The position numbers and the translations under genes were made by a program. A stretch of 64,000 nucleotides of DNA, taken from positions 2,322,151 through 2,386,150 of the forward strand of contig NZ_KB217478.1 of the NCBI RefSeq assembly GCF_000331305.1, written 5' to 3'. The notes under the pieces are model-generated. The model was not told the DNA's origin. It did not search any database and saw only the letters and a list, made by a program, of their open reading frames with translations. Shown here piece by piece: positions 57,539-64,000 of this stretch. How positions within the stretch are numbered: position 1 is the stretch's first letter; each line of letters opens with the position of its first letter. This DNA comes from Calothrix sp. PCC 7103. GTDB taxonomy: Bacteria; Cyanobacteriota; Cyanobacteriia; Cyanobacteriales; Nostocaceae.

Positions 57539-57760
57539 ATGTCACGCAATCAATACGGATTTCAATGGCTACAATCTAATTCTACTAAGCCCGTCAAAAA
57601 AGATACTCAGTGGGCTGTGAATATATATGGCGCCGGAGATGCACCAATTCCCGAAAATAATATTTACTGCACAATTACAAGTAGGCTTGACATAGTATGG
57701 ATAGCCAATACTTATCCTCTGTGGGCATACGATGTTTATGTCACTCCCGTTACTCATTAA
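57539..57760 (+). CDS. Small hypothetical protein (73 aa)
   Basis: ATG 57539 chosen because AAAGGAG lies 10 nt upstream; an in-frame ATG at 57515 lacks this. Protein MSRNQYGFQWLQSNSTKPVK..., Trp-rich, with a C-terminal IVWIANTYPLWAYDVYV beta-like segment. Unknown function. Followed immediately by an 11-bp terminator hairpin, which closes the small-gene operon. Confidence 0.55.
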   Translation: MSRNQYGFQWLQSNSTKPVKKDTQWAVNIYGAGDAPIPENNIYCTITSRLDIVWIANTYPLWAYDVYVTPVTH

Positions 57761-57767
57761 CAAAAAA

Positions 57768-57806
57768 AAACAGGCGCCATTTCTAACCAAAGATAGGCGC
57801 CTGTTT
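57768..57806. terminator. Bidirectional terminator built around GGCGCC (copy 1)
   Basis: AAACAGGCGCC/GGCGCCTGTTT form an 11-bp perfect stem with a 17-nt loop, flanked by an A-run on the left and T-rich sequence on the right, so it can terminate in both directions. Near-identical to 58777-58813 (same loop TTTCTAACCAAAGA). Confidence 0.75.
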
Positions 57807-57931
57807 TATTGCAAAACCAATAGTGACACAATATTCATTAATTCTAAGTAGGCACCTAATTCCTCTTCTTCTTCCGGCGACCTACTTTTTTGTTTTAATT
57901 CCTCTACCCGTTGCGCTAAAACAGGCGCCTT
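57806..57931 (-). pseudogene. Detached C-terminal copy of the GIY-YIG/XRE gene
   Basis: Encodes the last ~40 residues (LAQRVEELKQKSRSPEEEEE, LELMNIVSLLVL) of the gene at 58818, nearly identical, with the adjoining terminator also duplicated. The duplicated block is bounded on both sides by GGCGCC (57773 and 57926), after which similarity stops. No start or upstream domains. Confidence 0.85.
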
Positions 57932-57969
57932 TATCCAATGCCGTACTACTAAAATATTTTAAATTTAAT

Positions 57970-58031
57970 ACATATGTATCTTGCAAGTGGGGAGATGTGG
58001 GGCTATATTAAAGAAGTCGAGAGCAAGAAAA
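57970..58031 (+). repeat. Leader repeat, copy 2
   Basis: Partner of 56120-56184; shares CATATRTATCTTG, GTGGGGAGA, GTGGGGCTATATTA and GCAAGAAAA blocks. It lies about 20 bp upstream of the start at 58050, whose own AGGAG-like site (TTGGAGA) comes after the repeat. Confidence 0.6.
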
Positions 58032-58049
58032 CATTATTGGAGATTTCTA

Positions 58050-58454
58050 ATGGCAATAATTAATTTAACCCCACACAAAATACATATTTACTTAGAAAGT
58101 GATTTTGTAAATCTTGTGCAGCAAAACGCCACTACTTTTGTAGCCGATGGCATTAACGAAGGAGTGACGCCGATAGCAGTGTTTGAGCCTAAAGGCAATG
58201 CTCGTATTACAGTTACAACTGAAGATGCTGGGATTAAAGACGGCATACCTTTTGTAAAATCTACATATGGTGAGTTAGTAGGGATTCCTGAAGGTGTAAA
58301 AGAAGGAGATATTTTGATTGTTTCCTTGCCAACTAAGTCAAATGCATTAGCAAGTAATCATCTACTCGCTAGTCAAATGGTATCGCCGTATAAGGTGGTG
58401 CGAGATGCTGTCAATACTAGTAATGTATTAGGCGCCGTAGGATTAAGTTACTAG
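58050..58454 (+). CDS. Hypothetical protein of the NLTPH type
   Basis: 134 residues from ATG 58050 with GGAG upstream; the frame also opens at a TTG (57981) inside the leader repeat. The start AIINLTPHKIHIY and the later ITVTTEDAGIKDGIPFVKST, IVSLPTKSNALASNH recall a group of small phage/plasmid proteins beginning INLTPH that I have seen annotated only as hypothetical. Compact beta-rich protein. Probably element cargo; function unknown. Confidence 0.6.
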   Translation: MAIINLTPHKIHIYLESDFVNLVQQNATTFVADGINEGVTPIAVFEPKGNARITVTTEDAGIKDGIPFVKSTYGELVGIPEGVKEGDILIVSLPTKSNALASNHLLASQMVSPYKVVRDAVNTSNVLGAVGLSY

Positions 58455-58520
58455 TCTGATGGCTGGATGCGATGCCTTAAATCCGCATTAATTAATCTTA
58501 AAAAAATTAGTGAGTAAATA

Positions 58521-58718
58521 ATGAAAAACCAAGAAATAAATCAAGAATCTAAGCCAATTTCTCAAATTAGTGATGAAAGCTACCAGTCCCTAAAAGAATC
58601 AACTGATTACTCATCATTTGATGAACCAATTGTCAAAGTGCCGGAAGGCGATTTTCAATTGCAACATGACTATATTGATGGGAATTATTGCGGTTCTAAT
58701 TGGGTTAAAGTTGGTTAG
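58521..58718 (+). CDS. Small acidic hypothetical protein (65 aa)
   Basis: ATG 58521. Protein MKNQEINQESKPISQISDES..., highly polar, probably disordered at the N-terminus, ending NYCGSNWVKVG. No domain recognised. Co-directional with 58050 and followed by the second GGCGCC terminator. Confidence 0.45.
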   Translation: MKNQEINQESKPISQISDESYQSLKESTDYSSFDEPIVKVPEGDFQLQHDYIDGNYCGSNWVKVG

Positions 58719-58776
58719 ATTAAGGATAGATAAAAATATCTAAAAATACTTCCCCATAGTTTATAATTTAAACAAA

Positions 58777-58813
58777 AACAGGCGCCATTTCTAACCAAAG
58801 ATAGGCGCCTGTT
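58777..58813. terminator. GGCGCC terminator hairpin (copy 2)
   Basis: AACAGGCGCC/GGCGCCTGTT, 10-bp stem, the same loop as copy 1. It lies between the converging genes 58521 (plus) and 58818 (minus); an A-rich left flank favours termination of the minus-strand transcript. Confidence 0.7.
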
Positions 58814-58817
58814 CTCA

Positions 58818-59723
58818 TCACAAAACTAATAGTGACACGATATTCATTAATTCTAAGTAGGCGCCTAACTCCTCTTCTTCTTCAGGCGACCTACTTTTTT
58901 GTTTTAACTCCTCTACCCGTTGCGCTAAAAGAGGCACCTTTACAACCATTTTTTCTTCGACTGCTTCAATACTCGCTGGTAGTGGAAGCAGGGATAGAAG
59001 TTTTGGTGGGAGAATTGGCGCCTGATTTTCGGTTAACTCCTCAACAGCTTTTTTGGCGCCTACTTCTTTTACCAGTAGTTCGCCAGGAGTGCAGTCAAGT
59101 AACGTACAAATTTTCTCCAAAGTGTCCCACGGCATACTTTTGTTTTGTTGTCCTTCTATTTTTTGAACAGAGCTTACCGACATCCCTAACGCTACCGCTA
59201 ATTGCTGCTGCGTCATCCCCTTCGATTCTCTTAACTCTTTTAGTTTTATATATATAGTGCATGTTGAATTACCCGTTTGCCCTTCTGTTAATGTCGAATT
59301 GTTCAACGAATTAGATTTTACCTGTCCTGGTTTCTCGTCTTTGATTGGCGCCAGTCGTGCTTTTTTGCTACATCCTTTCCAAGTAACGTTGAGCGAAGGT
59401 TGAAACCTTTTAATGAAGACTCGCTCTATTCCGTTTAATTGCCATCGAGTTGCCTGGGGCAAGCAAAGATATGCGATTCTGATGTCAACAAGCGGTAAAC
59501 CTTGTAGTTTTTCGTGCCTTTCTGCATCAACTCGTCTGCACAGAGCATTCGATTGCCCAATGTAAATGATTTCCGACAATTCGTTTAATACAAAATATAT
59601 ACCTGGTCTCGCTGGCAGCATTCTTAAATCGCCAAGAGGTACAGTAGGAAGCGTGAAAACATCTAAGACTTTGGGATTAATGTGTTCTGGGTTAAACACT
59701 ATCACCTCTTGACAATTAATCAT
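58818..59723 (-). CDS. GIY-YIG nuclease domain fused to an XRE-family HTH
   Basis: 301 residues from ATG 59723, which has GAGG upstream; the frame extends to 59759. Residues ~33-110 form a GIY-YIG domain (RPGIYFVLNELSEIIYIGQS, then RVFIKRFQPSLN). After a linker, ~165-235 is an XRE helix-turn-helix (LRESKGMTQQQLAVALGMSV, SVQKIEGQ). A Pro/Glu-rich C-terminus follows (KSRSPEEEEELGAYL). The combination suggests a DNA-nicking enzyme directed to, or regulating, specific sites. Start overlaps the preceding ORF by 8 nt. Its C-terminal segment is duplicated at 57806. Confidence 0.85.
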   Translation of the reverse strand: MINCQEVIVFNPEHINPKVLDVFTLPTVPLGDLRMLPARPGIYFVLNELSEIIYIGQSNALCRRVDAERHEKLQGLPLVDIRIAYLCLPQATRWQLNGIERVFIKRFQPSLNVTWKGCSKKARLAPIKDEKPGQVKSNSLNNSTLTEGQTGNSTCTIYIKLKELRESKGMTQQQLAVALGMSVSSVQKIEGQQNKSMPWDTLEKICTLLDCTPGELLVKEVGAKKAVEELTENQAPILPPKLLSLLPLPASIEAVEEKMVVKVPLLAQRVEELKQKSRSPEEEEELGAYLELMNIVSLLVL

Positions 59724-59910
59724 TGTTCGCCTCTTCCTCTTGACAATTACTGCTGACATATTGCAAAGCTAAACATCTCAGTACATGCGACATTTTTAAT
59801 TCCCCGCACGCTAATTCAAAACTCTTCTTTTCTTTTGCTGTAAAAAAAGTTTGAACTAGATGGGCATCTGGGTCTGTGCGCTTTACATGCGGCAACTTTT
59901 TTAATAGCAC
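59716..59910 (-). CDS. Small hypothetical protein upstream of the GIY-YIG/XRE gene
   Basis: 64 residues, GTG start with GGAAAGG upstream. Basic N-terminus (LLKKLPHVKRTDPDAH), then FFTAKEKKSFELACGELKMSH, a helical core with two Cys. Overlaps the next gene by 8 nt, so translation is coupled. It is first after the palindromic operator at 59928. No family recognised. Confidence 0.55.
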   Translation of the reverse strand: MLLKKLPHVKRTDPDAHLVQTFFTAKEKKSFELACGELKMSHVLRCLALQYVSSNCQEEEANND

Positions 59911-59927
59911 TTTAAGCCTTTCCTTAC

Positions 59928-59963
59928 TTTCGTCATCACCATTATAACCCGGTGATGACGAAA
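59928..59963 (-). promoter_or_regulatory. 13-bp perfect inverted repeat enclosing a -10 box
   Basis: TTTCGTCATCACC and GGTGATGACGAAA are perfect arms with a 10-bp centre that reads GGGTTATAAT on the minus strand, i.e. a consensus -10 hexamer. It stands between the RHH gene and the small minus-strand operon (59910 to 58818). A dimeric repressor, either the RHH protein next door or the XRE domain protein, could shut this promoter. Confidence 0.6.
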
Positions 59964-59978
59964 GCGGTATTTCTTGTT

Positions 59979-60179
59979 CTACATTTTCGGTGCATTGTTT
60001 GGATGGCTCAATAACTTTTTTGGCGCCTCGATGTACCCCTTCTGTACCAAAACTTCTTTTACTAATTCATCAAGTAGGTTACTTACAGTTCTGGTCTCCG
60101 CTTCAGCCCAGTCCTCTAGGGCTTTTTTGATTTTCTCGTCGGTGACAAACATTATTCTTGGTCTTCTGCCTAATGACAT
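59979..60179 (-). CDS. Ribbon-helix-helix (CopG-like) DNA-binding protein
   Basis: 66 residues: RRPRIMFVTDEKIKKALEDW forms the strand and first helix, AETRTVSNLLDELVKEVL the second. Typical of plasmid copy-control or partition RHH repressors. Separated by about 15 bp from the 13-bp palindrome, its likely target. Minus strand, divergent from the sigma70-type promoter at 60293. Confidence 0.75.
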   Translation of the reverse strand: MSLGRRPRIMFVTDEKIKKALEDWAEAETRTVSNLLDELVKEVLVQKGYIEAPKKLLSHPNNAPKM

Positions 60180-60292
60180 CTTATATATATCCCGCTATAC
60201 ATACAAAAGACTTTAACTTATTTATCTAAATATTAGAAACACTTCGTCAACATAATTATTCCACAAAATAAAATAAAATACCTGATAGGGTG

Positions 60293-60321
60293 TTGACAGG
60301 TAGTTGCCACGTTGCTATTAT
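60293..60321 (+). promoter_or_regulatory. Near-consensus sigma70 promoter
   Basis: TTGACA, 17-bp spacer, TATTAT. One mismatch to the ideal -10 and an ideal spacing. It should drive the plus-strand gene array from 60348 or 60548 to beyond the window. Divergent from the RHH gene. Confidence 0.7.
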
Positions 60322-60347
60322 GGTGTTCATGAGGCGAAGAAAGGCGC

Positions 60348-60530
60348 CTGATAACCGACAAACAACTAAATAAAGGTACGCAGAACCAAATCTGCATCCT
60401 AGTTGCGGGCATAGCACAAGCTCTTAAAGGAGTGGGTAAAGAAGTCGCGACAATGATGGAAAGGCGCCATAGCCGTAATAACCAGGTTTGGCATCTGGTG
60501 GCGCCATTAGGTGAAAACCTAAATAAGTAA
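60348..60530 (+). CDS. Possible small ORF without a standard start
   Basis: An open frame of about 60 codons (QICILVAGIAQALKGVGKEV, VWHLVAPLGENLNK) ending TAA, placed between a strong promoter and the gene at 60548. There is no ATG or TTG; only a CTG at 60348 or an internal GTG. Two GGCGCC lie within it. The sequence looks protein-like, but this may be a decayed gene or use a rare start. Confidence 0.35.
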   Translation: MITDKQLNKGTQNQICILVAGIAQALKGVGKEVATMMERRHSRNNQVWHLVAPLGENLNK

Positions 60531-60547
60531 ATTAAGGAGAAAAGTAA

Positions 60548-61036
60548 ATGGCGGTATCAAACTTAGTCTTGGTTGGGAAGCAATGCCAAGAAAAGCACGA
60601 TTGGCTAACACATCTGGCAAAAGAAGAAAAGAAAAAGCATCCAGAAATGAAAATCTTTTTGATGGGCTCGGGGAATCATTACTCAAATGTATTTGATGTT
60701 CAAATCAAGCTCATTACTGGTAATTCTTCTTTTTGTGAAATAGTAAGTAACTTTGAATCAGCGCGCGACTACTTCTATGAATACGCCAGAGATAACGCTG
60801 GCGCGCTGCTTGTAATTGATGAATATACGCTTCTTGCTACTGTGATGCGTCACGAAAAGCAGGACTACTTAAGACAAATGCTTATGTATATTACTTCAAT
60901 TGGGCACAGTGCTGGTATTAATGTATGGATTTCTGCTAGCAGTGACAAAACTTGTGACTTAAATTTAAATCGAAGCTTTTTGTCTCAAATGAAGGTTTTA
61001 CAGGCACCAGCCAGAACACTCACGAGCAAGCAATAA
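60548..61036 (+). CDS. Hypothetical P-loop-ATPase-like protein with degenerate Walker A
   Basis: 162 residues, ATG after AAGGAG. ALLVIDEYTLL (~residues 96-106) looks like a Walker B motif, and INVWISASS like the following sensor strand of TraD/FtsK-like ATPases. The N-terminal NLVLVGKQCQEKHDWL sits where a Walker A should be but lacks GxxxxGK[ST]. It may be an inactive ATPase relative linked to plasmid maintenance. Confidence in coding is high, in function low. Confidence 0.6.
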   Translation: MAVSNLVLVGKQCQEKHDWLTHLAKEEKKKHPEMKIFLMGSGNHYSNVFDVQIKLITGNSSFCEIVSNFESARDYFYEYARDNAGALLVIDEYTLLATVMRHEKQDYLRQMLMYITSIGHSAGINVWISASSDKTCDLNLNRSFLSQMKVLQAPARTLTSKQ

Positions 61037-61052
61037 ACAGGCGCCAATCCAT

Positions 61053-61196
61053 ATGTCCAAAAAATTAGAGATTGACCACGTAAAAAAATGGCGCCGACCA
61101 ATTGAGCGGTTAGCAACAATTCCGGCGCCTGATGGCAATTACTTGTTGCCTTTAGATATAGCACACCACTTACGTTTAAGGTATTTCAGGATTTAA
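61053..61196 (+). CDS. Very small hypothetical protein (47 aa)
   Basis: ATG 61053 to TAA 61196. Basic peptide MSKKLEIDHVKKWRRPIERL... with two GGCGCC inside the coding sequence. It ends 2 nt before the next start, so it probably belongs to the same operon. Unknown function. Confidence 0.45.
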   Translation: MSKKLEIDHVKKWRRPIERLATIPAPDGNYLLPLDIAHHLRLRYFRI

Positions 61197-61198
61197 TT

Positions 61199-61420
61199 AT
61201 GTCGGCAGAAGCAAAAATAGACTTTGACACAGCGCTTACTGTACTTCAAGAAGTTTGCCGCGTCAATGAAAACCACCCTGGTTACATTGCAAATACGATG
61301 CGAAAACTCTACGACGAAAAAACCTTCAATCTCGAACAATGGCAAGCTTTAGCATCTGCCAGCGACAAGACAAAGAAATGGGCGGCACAACAATGGGCAA
61401 TGAATCAAGGAGATGAATAA
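61199..61420 (+). CDS. Small hypothetical protein (73 aa)
   Basis: Helical protein (FDTALTVLQEVCRVNENHPG, LEQWQALASASDKTKKWAAQ). ATG follows AGGA at about 8 nt. No family recognised. Tight spacing to neighbours on both sides supports a real operon gene. Confidence 0.5.
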   Translation: MSAEAKIDFDTALTVLQEVCRVNENHPGYIANTMRKLYDEKTFNLEQWQALASASDKTKKWAAQQWAMNQGDE

Positions 61421-61422
61421 AA

Positions 61423-61536
61423 ATGGAAAACCAAAACATGACCGATGATGACATGATGCTAGCCGCTCAACAATTGGCAGGATTGGCGCCTGTTGATGAA
61501 CCGACAAACAATACTGACACAAAAGATAAGGAGTAA
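61423..61536 (+). CDS. Very small acidic hypothetical protein (37 aa)
   Basis: ATG 61423, 2 nt after the previous stop, with AAGGAGATG just upstream. Peptide MENQNMTDDDMMLAAQQLAG... is strongly acidic. Its final codons contain the AAGGAG that serves the next gene (GTG 61541). Supported by spacing only. Confidence 0.45.
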   Translation: MENQNMTDDDMMLAAQQLAGLAPVDEPTNNTDTKDKE

Positions 61537-61540
61537 AGCA

Positions 61541-62164
61541 GTGGAAGAAAGGCGAAACCGTTTAAGAATAAAGGTCGGCGACCAGTTTAATTCATGGACA
61601 ATAGTTGCTGAAGCGGAAAATTTTGGCAAAGACAGGGGCAGAAAATTTGAATGCAAATGCATTTGCGGTAGTACAAAAATTGTGCTGTTAAATTCTTTGC
61701 GGCAAGGTACAACGAAAAGCTGTGGGTGCTTAAATAAAAGCAAAAGAAAGCCATTTGGGCGAACATACCGCATTTGGAAAGCAATGAGAGCGAGATGCAA
61801 TAATCCAAAAGCACACATCTATTTTGGAAAAGGCATTACAGTTTGCGAGCGATGGAATGATTTTGAGCTTTTTCTAGAGGATATGGGCGAGTGCCCAAGA
61901 AATTACAGCATTGACCGCATTGACTCGAACGGTAATTACTGTCCTGAGAACTGCCGATGGGCTGATAGCTTGACTCAAAACAACAACACTAGTCAAGTCC
62001 GGCTTATTACCTACAATGGGAAAACTCAGTCACTTTCTTGCTGGAGTAGAGAGCTAGGCATTAACAGGTCTACTTTGCAAAACAGGTTAAAAAGCGAAAC
62101 TGACTTGGAAAGAGTTTTTAGCGGAAATAAGAACAAAAGGAGATTTCAGAAATGCGCGGACTAA
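61541..62164 (+). CDS. HNH-type endonuclease-like protein
   Basis: 207 residues from GTG 61541, placed 8 nt after AAGGAG; an upstream ATG (61493) is in the same frame but poorly placed. An N-terminal zinc-binding part (ECKCICG...TTKSCGCLNK) precedes a phage-like HNH region: RIWKAMRARCNNPK, YFGKGITVCERW, SIDRIDSNGNYCPENCRWAD. A C-terminal HTH-like segment follows (SLSCWSRELGINRSTLQNRL). This layout is common to free-standing homing-type nucleases of phages and plasmids. Confidence 0.8.
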   Translation: MEERRNRLRIKVGDQFNSWTIVAEAENFGKDRGRKFECKCICGSTKIVLLNSLRQGTTKSCGCLNKSKRKPFGRTYRIWKAMRARCNNPKAHIYFGKGITVCERWNDFELFLEDMGECPRNYSIDRIDSNGNYCPENCRWADSLTQNNNTSQVRLITYNGKTQSLSCWSRELGINRSTLQNRLKSETDLERVFSGNKNKRRFQKCAD

Positions 62165-62676
62165 GTTTTTTTGGCGCCAGTTACGAAAACCCACTAATCA
62201 GAGACATCGCCGAAACCTGGGGTGATGACTGTAGTGGCGCCACTGAATCAGATACAGCGTTCTGTCTCTACAACCTAAGCTGGCAATACTACATGAATCT
62301 AGGTATTGCTGGTGTTCAGTTCCCGCCAAGCGGTGATGCCATCGAAGTTAAATCAAGAATTGACGAACTAGACAGGTACGAGATTGCTTGCTTGATTCAG
62401 GCATTGGCACACAAAGATAGAAGTCGTCCGCTTGGTTTTTGGGGATTAAGCTACGGAAACGAGCTAATCAAAGACATCTCTGAAACATGGGACGAATTGC
62501 AGTCCATCTCAGAGATTGACCGATTCTGGTTAATCAGCGAACTTTCAGAAAAATACGCAGAGCTAGCACACAGACCAGGCGCCATTCTTTCCGATGAAGC
62601 AACAGAAATTGTTGACAGAATGAACGAATTAGACAGCACTCAACTTTACGCTCTAATTCGCACATTAGCTAACTAA
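62152..62676 (+). CDS. Hypothetical protein with tandem repeats
   Basis: 174 residues; ATG overlaps the HNH gene by 13 nt. Two ~80-residue repeats: LSFFGASYENPLIRDIAETW and LGFWGLSYGNELIKDISETW begin them, and each continues through a helical segment to a MNELDS/IDELDR-like helix. Family unknown. Three GGCGCC fall in it, each at a non-equivalent point of the repeat. Confidence 0.6.
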   Translation: MRGLSFFGASYENPLIRDIAETWGDDCSGATESDTAFCLYNLSWQYYMNLGIAGVQFPPSGDAIEVKSRIDELDRYEIACLIQALAHKDRSRPLGFWGLSYGNELIKDISETWDELQSISEIDRFWLISELSEKYAELAHRPGAILSDEATEIVDRMNELDSTQLYALIRTLAN

Positions 62677-62747
62677 AATTAGCAAAAAATTGGCGCCTGT
62701 CTTAAATATTTAATTAAAAAGATTGAGAAATTGGTGCCTTTTTATTT

Positions 62748-62845
62748 TTGTAACGGTTGTCACCCTGACAGGTTCGGTGACAGGTTCGGTGACAATGTAC
62801 GGATGACAAAATTTATTTAAGTTTGTCATCTGACAATTGTTACAA
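62748..62845. repeat. Iteron-like cluster inside a large palindrome
   Basis: Two direct copies of TGACAGGTTCGG (62766, 62778) and a third variant TGACAATGTACGG (62790), then TGACAAA, all at 12-14 bp steps. They are enclosed by inverted arms TTGTAACGGTTGTCA (62748) and TGACAATTGTTACAA (62831), 13 of 15 pairing. TGTAACGRTTGTCACC recurs at 62943. Layout fits initiator-protein or repressor binding sites, possibly a replication origin. Confidence 0.6.
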
Positions 62846-62896
62846 AGCATGATTTTGCAAGAAAAATTACCGCCAAAAATGTAAAAAAGGAGGTAT

Positions 62897-63325
62897 TTGG
62901 CATTGTTTTTACAAGATTACAATTTCGGAGGTGATAAAACATGTAACGATTGTCACCCCCCGTACATATGGACTAATGTACGGTTATTACGGATAAAAGA
63001 TTGCTTTGGCGCCGAATTAATGTCAAAAAACCAGTGGAGTTTTGCATTAGGAATAAGTCATCGGTCTTTACAACGGTGGGAGCGAGTTTACATTGATAGG
63101 CAACCTGAATTATTGATGTTTGCTCGTGTTTACCACAGGTCTTATGCTCTCAAGGTTTCTGCATTAGATGGATACAGGCGCCTGATTTTAACAATTATCT
63201 ATTTCTTGAAAAGGGGATGGATAACTGGACAGGCTGAGACGAAAGAAGGAATCGCTAAATGGTTAATAGAAAACCAGGGTGATATTTCAAGAAGACAATA
63301 CGAAGAATGGATTGCCAAGGAGTAA
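62897..63325 (+). CDS. Hypothetical HTH protein next to iterons
   Basis: Up to 142 residues. Start unclear: TTG 62897 or 62903 (after AGGAGG), or ATG 63020 (MSKNQWSF...). A helix-turn-helix is visible in KNQWSFALGISHRSLQRWER, and a conserved-looking helical C-terminus follows (EGIAKWLIENQGDISRRQYE). The adjacent iteron-like array and the repeat TGTAACGATTGTCACC inside the 5' end suggest that it binds these sites as a regulator or replication factor. Confidence 0.55.
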   Translation: MALFLQDYNFGGDKTCNDCHPPYIWTNVRLLRIKDCFGAELMSKNQWSFALGISHRSLQRWERVYIDRQPELLMFARVYHRSYALKVSALDGYRRLILTIIYFLKRGWITGQAETKEGIAKWLIENQGDISRRQYEEWIAKE

Positions 63326-63328
63326 AAG

Positions 63329-63988
63329 ATGTTTAGCAGAAAAGAAGCGTTTGAATATTTCAACAAGTACGACTGGTCGAAAGTGGAATTGCTGTTGCTC
63401 GAAAGTGGCTTTGACCCAGAAGCGAAAGAATTTCCACCTGACGCGATAGAGAAAGTAGAGCAAACATTCGGTGCCGTGGAGGGAGTAGCCAAACGATTAA
63501 GTGGCGCCAAAAACAGCAGCGCGATTGCGATTAAGAACGAAGCGTCTATTGTTCAGCAAGGATTAGCGGGACTTGACATCGCTGTACCCGTTGAAACCTT
63601 GGTTTATTTGGTAAAAGGCGCCATTAGTGAGTACGAAAATGCAGCGTTGATGATTCACGATGCAGGGCAAACCGCTTTTGCAAGAACATTAAGTAACCAA
63701 CAGGAAATGTTTTTCAAGAGCGTCGCCCAGTCGATGCAAGAAAATACAGACAAGCTCAACGAGGTATTTAGTTCAGAGGCAATTCAAAAGTTTGTAGACA
63801 AAGCGATACCAGAGGTTAAAAAGTTCGATGTTGATGCTTTCTTGGAGGAGCAAGCCAAAATCAAAAAGCAGACCGAGAAGCTAAAAAGCCGAACAACTAT
63901 TAAAAAGGTAGACCCTAGTGAACCATTCGACATTGACGGATTCCTAGACGAAATGAACAAAAAGATGGAGAAATACAACAATGATTAA
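63329..63988 (+). CDS. Hypothetical protein with C-terminal coiled coil
   Basis: 219 residues, ATG 3 nt after the previous stop. Mostly helical: AFEYFNKYDWSKVELLLLES, an Ala/Val-rich centre, then a Lys/Glu-rich coiled coil (EEQAKIKKQTEKLKSRTTIK). Two DVDAFLEE/DIDGFLDE repeats close the protein. Unknown function. Overlaps the next reading frame by 8 nt. Confidence 0.6.
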   Translation: MFSRKEAFEYFNKYDWSKVELLLLESGFDPEAKEFPPDAIEKVEQTFGAVEGVAKRLSGAKNSSAIAIKNEASIVQQGLAGLDIAVPVETLVYLVKGAISEYENAALMIHDAGQTAFARTLSNQQEMFFKSVAQSMQENTDKLNEVFSSEAIQKFVDKAIPEVKKFDVDAFLEEQAKIKKQTEKLKSRTTIKKVDPSEPFDIDGFLDEMNKKMEKYNND

Positions 63989-64000
63989 GCGTAGAACCTG
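63981..64000 (+). CDS. Start of a further gene, cut by the window edge
   Basis: ATG ATT AAG CGT AGA ACC overlaps the end of the coiled-coil gene by 8 nt, the same ATGATTAA overlap type as at 59716/59723. Only six codons are visible. Confidence 0.3.

Noticed and set aside
62748-62845. CRISPR array
   Set aside because: Repeats are only 12-13 bp with no spacers of regular length and no cas genes nearby.

Overview
The window is cyanobacterial and most likely from a heterocyst-forming, nitrogen-fixing filamentous species (Nostocales). The evidence is cyanobacterial-type NRPS/PKS genes, an AMIN-domain TonB-dependent receptor, a filamentous-haemagglutinin-type exoprotein, a few HIP1 octamers (GCGATCGC) and an intact in-frame stretch of nifH next to a large serine recombinase. 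The hexamer GGCGCC is strikingly frequent: about 80 copies counted by eye, where about 4 would be expected at roughly 40% G+C. It is densest in the last 8 kb.

Region 1 (1-23.8 kb) is a lipopeptide biosynthesis operon on the minus strand. In transcription order it holds FAAL-ACP-C-A(Ala)-PCP, a glycosyltransferase, a TPR-methyltransferase, a PKS (KS-AT-KR-ACP), a luciferase-like monooxygenase and an NRPS, C-A(Ser)-PCP..., that runs off the left edge. Divergent from it lies an iron-uptake operon: TonB-dependent receptor, FecB-like lipoprotein, sucrase/ferredoxin-like protein and an MFS exporter. Fur-like sites and a UUCG hairpin lie between the two. Together this reads as production, export and re-import of an acylated siderophore.

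Region 2 (24-31 kb) is a recombination-scarred accessory block. It has a type II thioesterase (TEII) and an Sfp-type phosphopantetheinyl transferase (PPTase), pulled apart by duplications and a ParDE-type toxin-antitoxin module. Four more TEII fragments and a broken PPTase copy are scattered here, with a BrnTA module, an Rpn-type nuclease, an IS4-like remnant and a MITE.

Region 3 (31-55 kb) holds a haemagglutinin-like exoprotein and then a second minus-strand NRPS operon: FkbH-PCP-C-A-PCP-E, C-A(Pro)-PCP, TubC-C-A-PCP-reductase, MFS exporter. The predicted product is glyceryl-D-Xaa-Pro-Xaa-aldehyde or alcohol, laid out like spumigin/aeruginosin protease inhibitors but with a glycerate starter. 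The operon is bracketed by two near-identical 105-bp elements that end in terminators. Beyond it is a GHL10 glycosidase fused to an aspartyl-protease-like domain.

Region 4 (54.4-64 kb) begins with the serine recombinase and the 55-codon nifH segment. It continues as a plasmid- or element-like array of small genes: an RHH protein, a GIY-YIG/XRE fusion, an HNH-like protein and many hypotheticals. It also has iteron-like repeats, palindromic operators and terminators built from GGCGCC. One explanation is that nifH is interrupted by one or two DNA elements.
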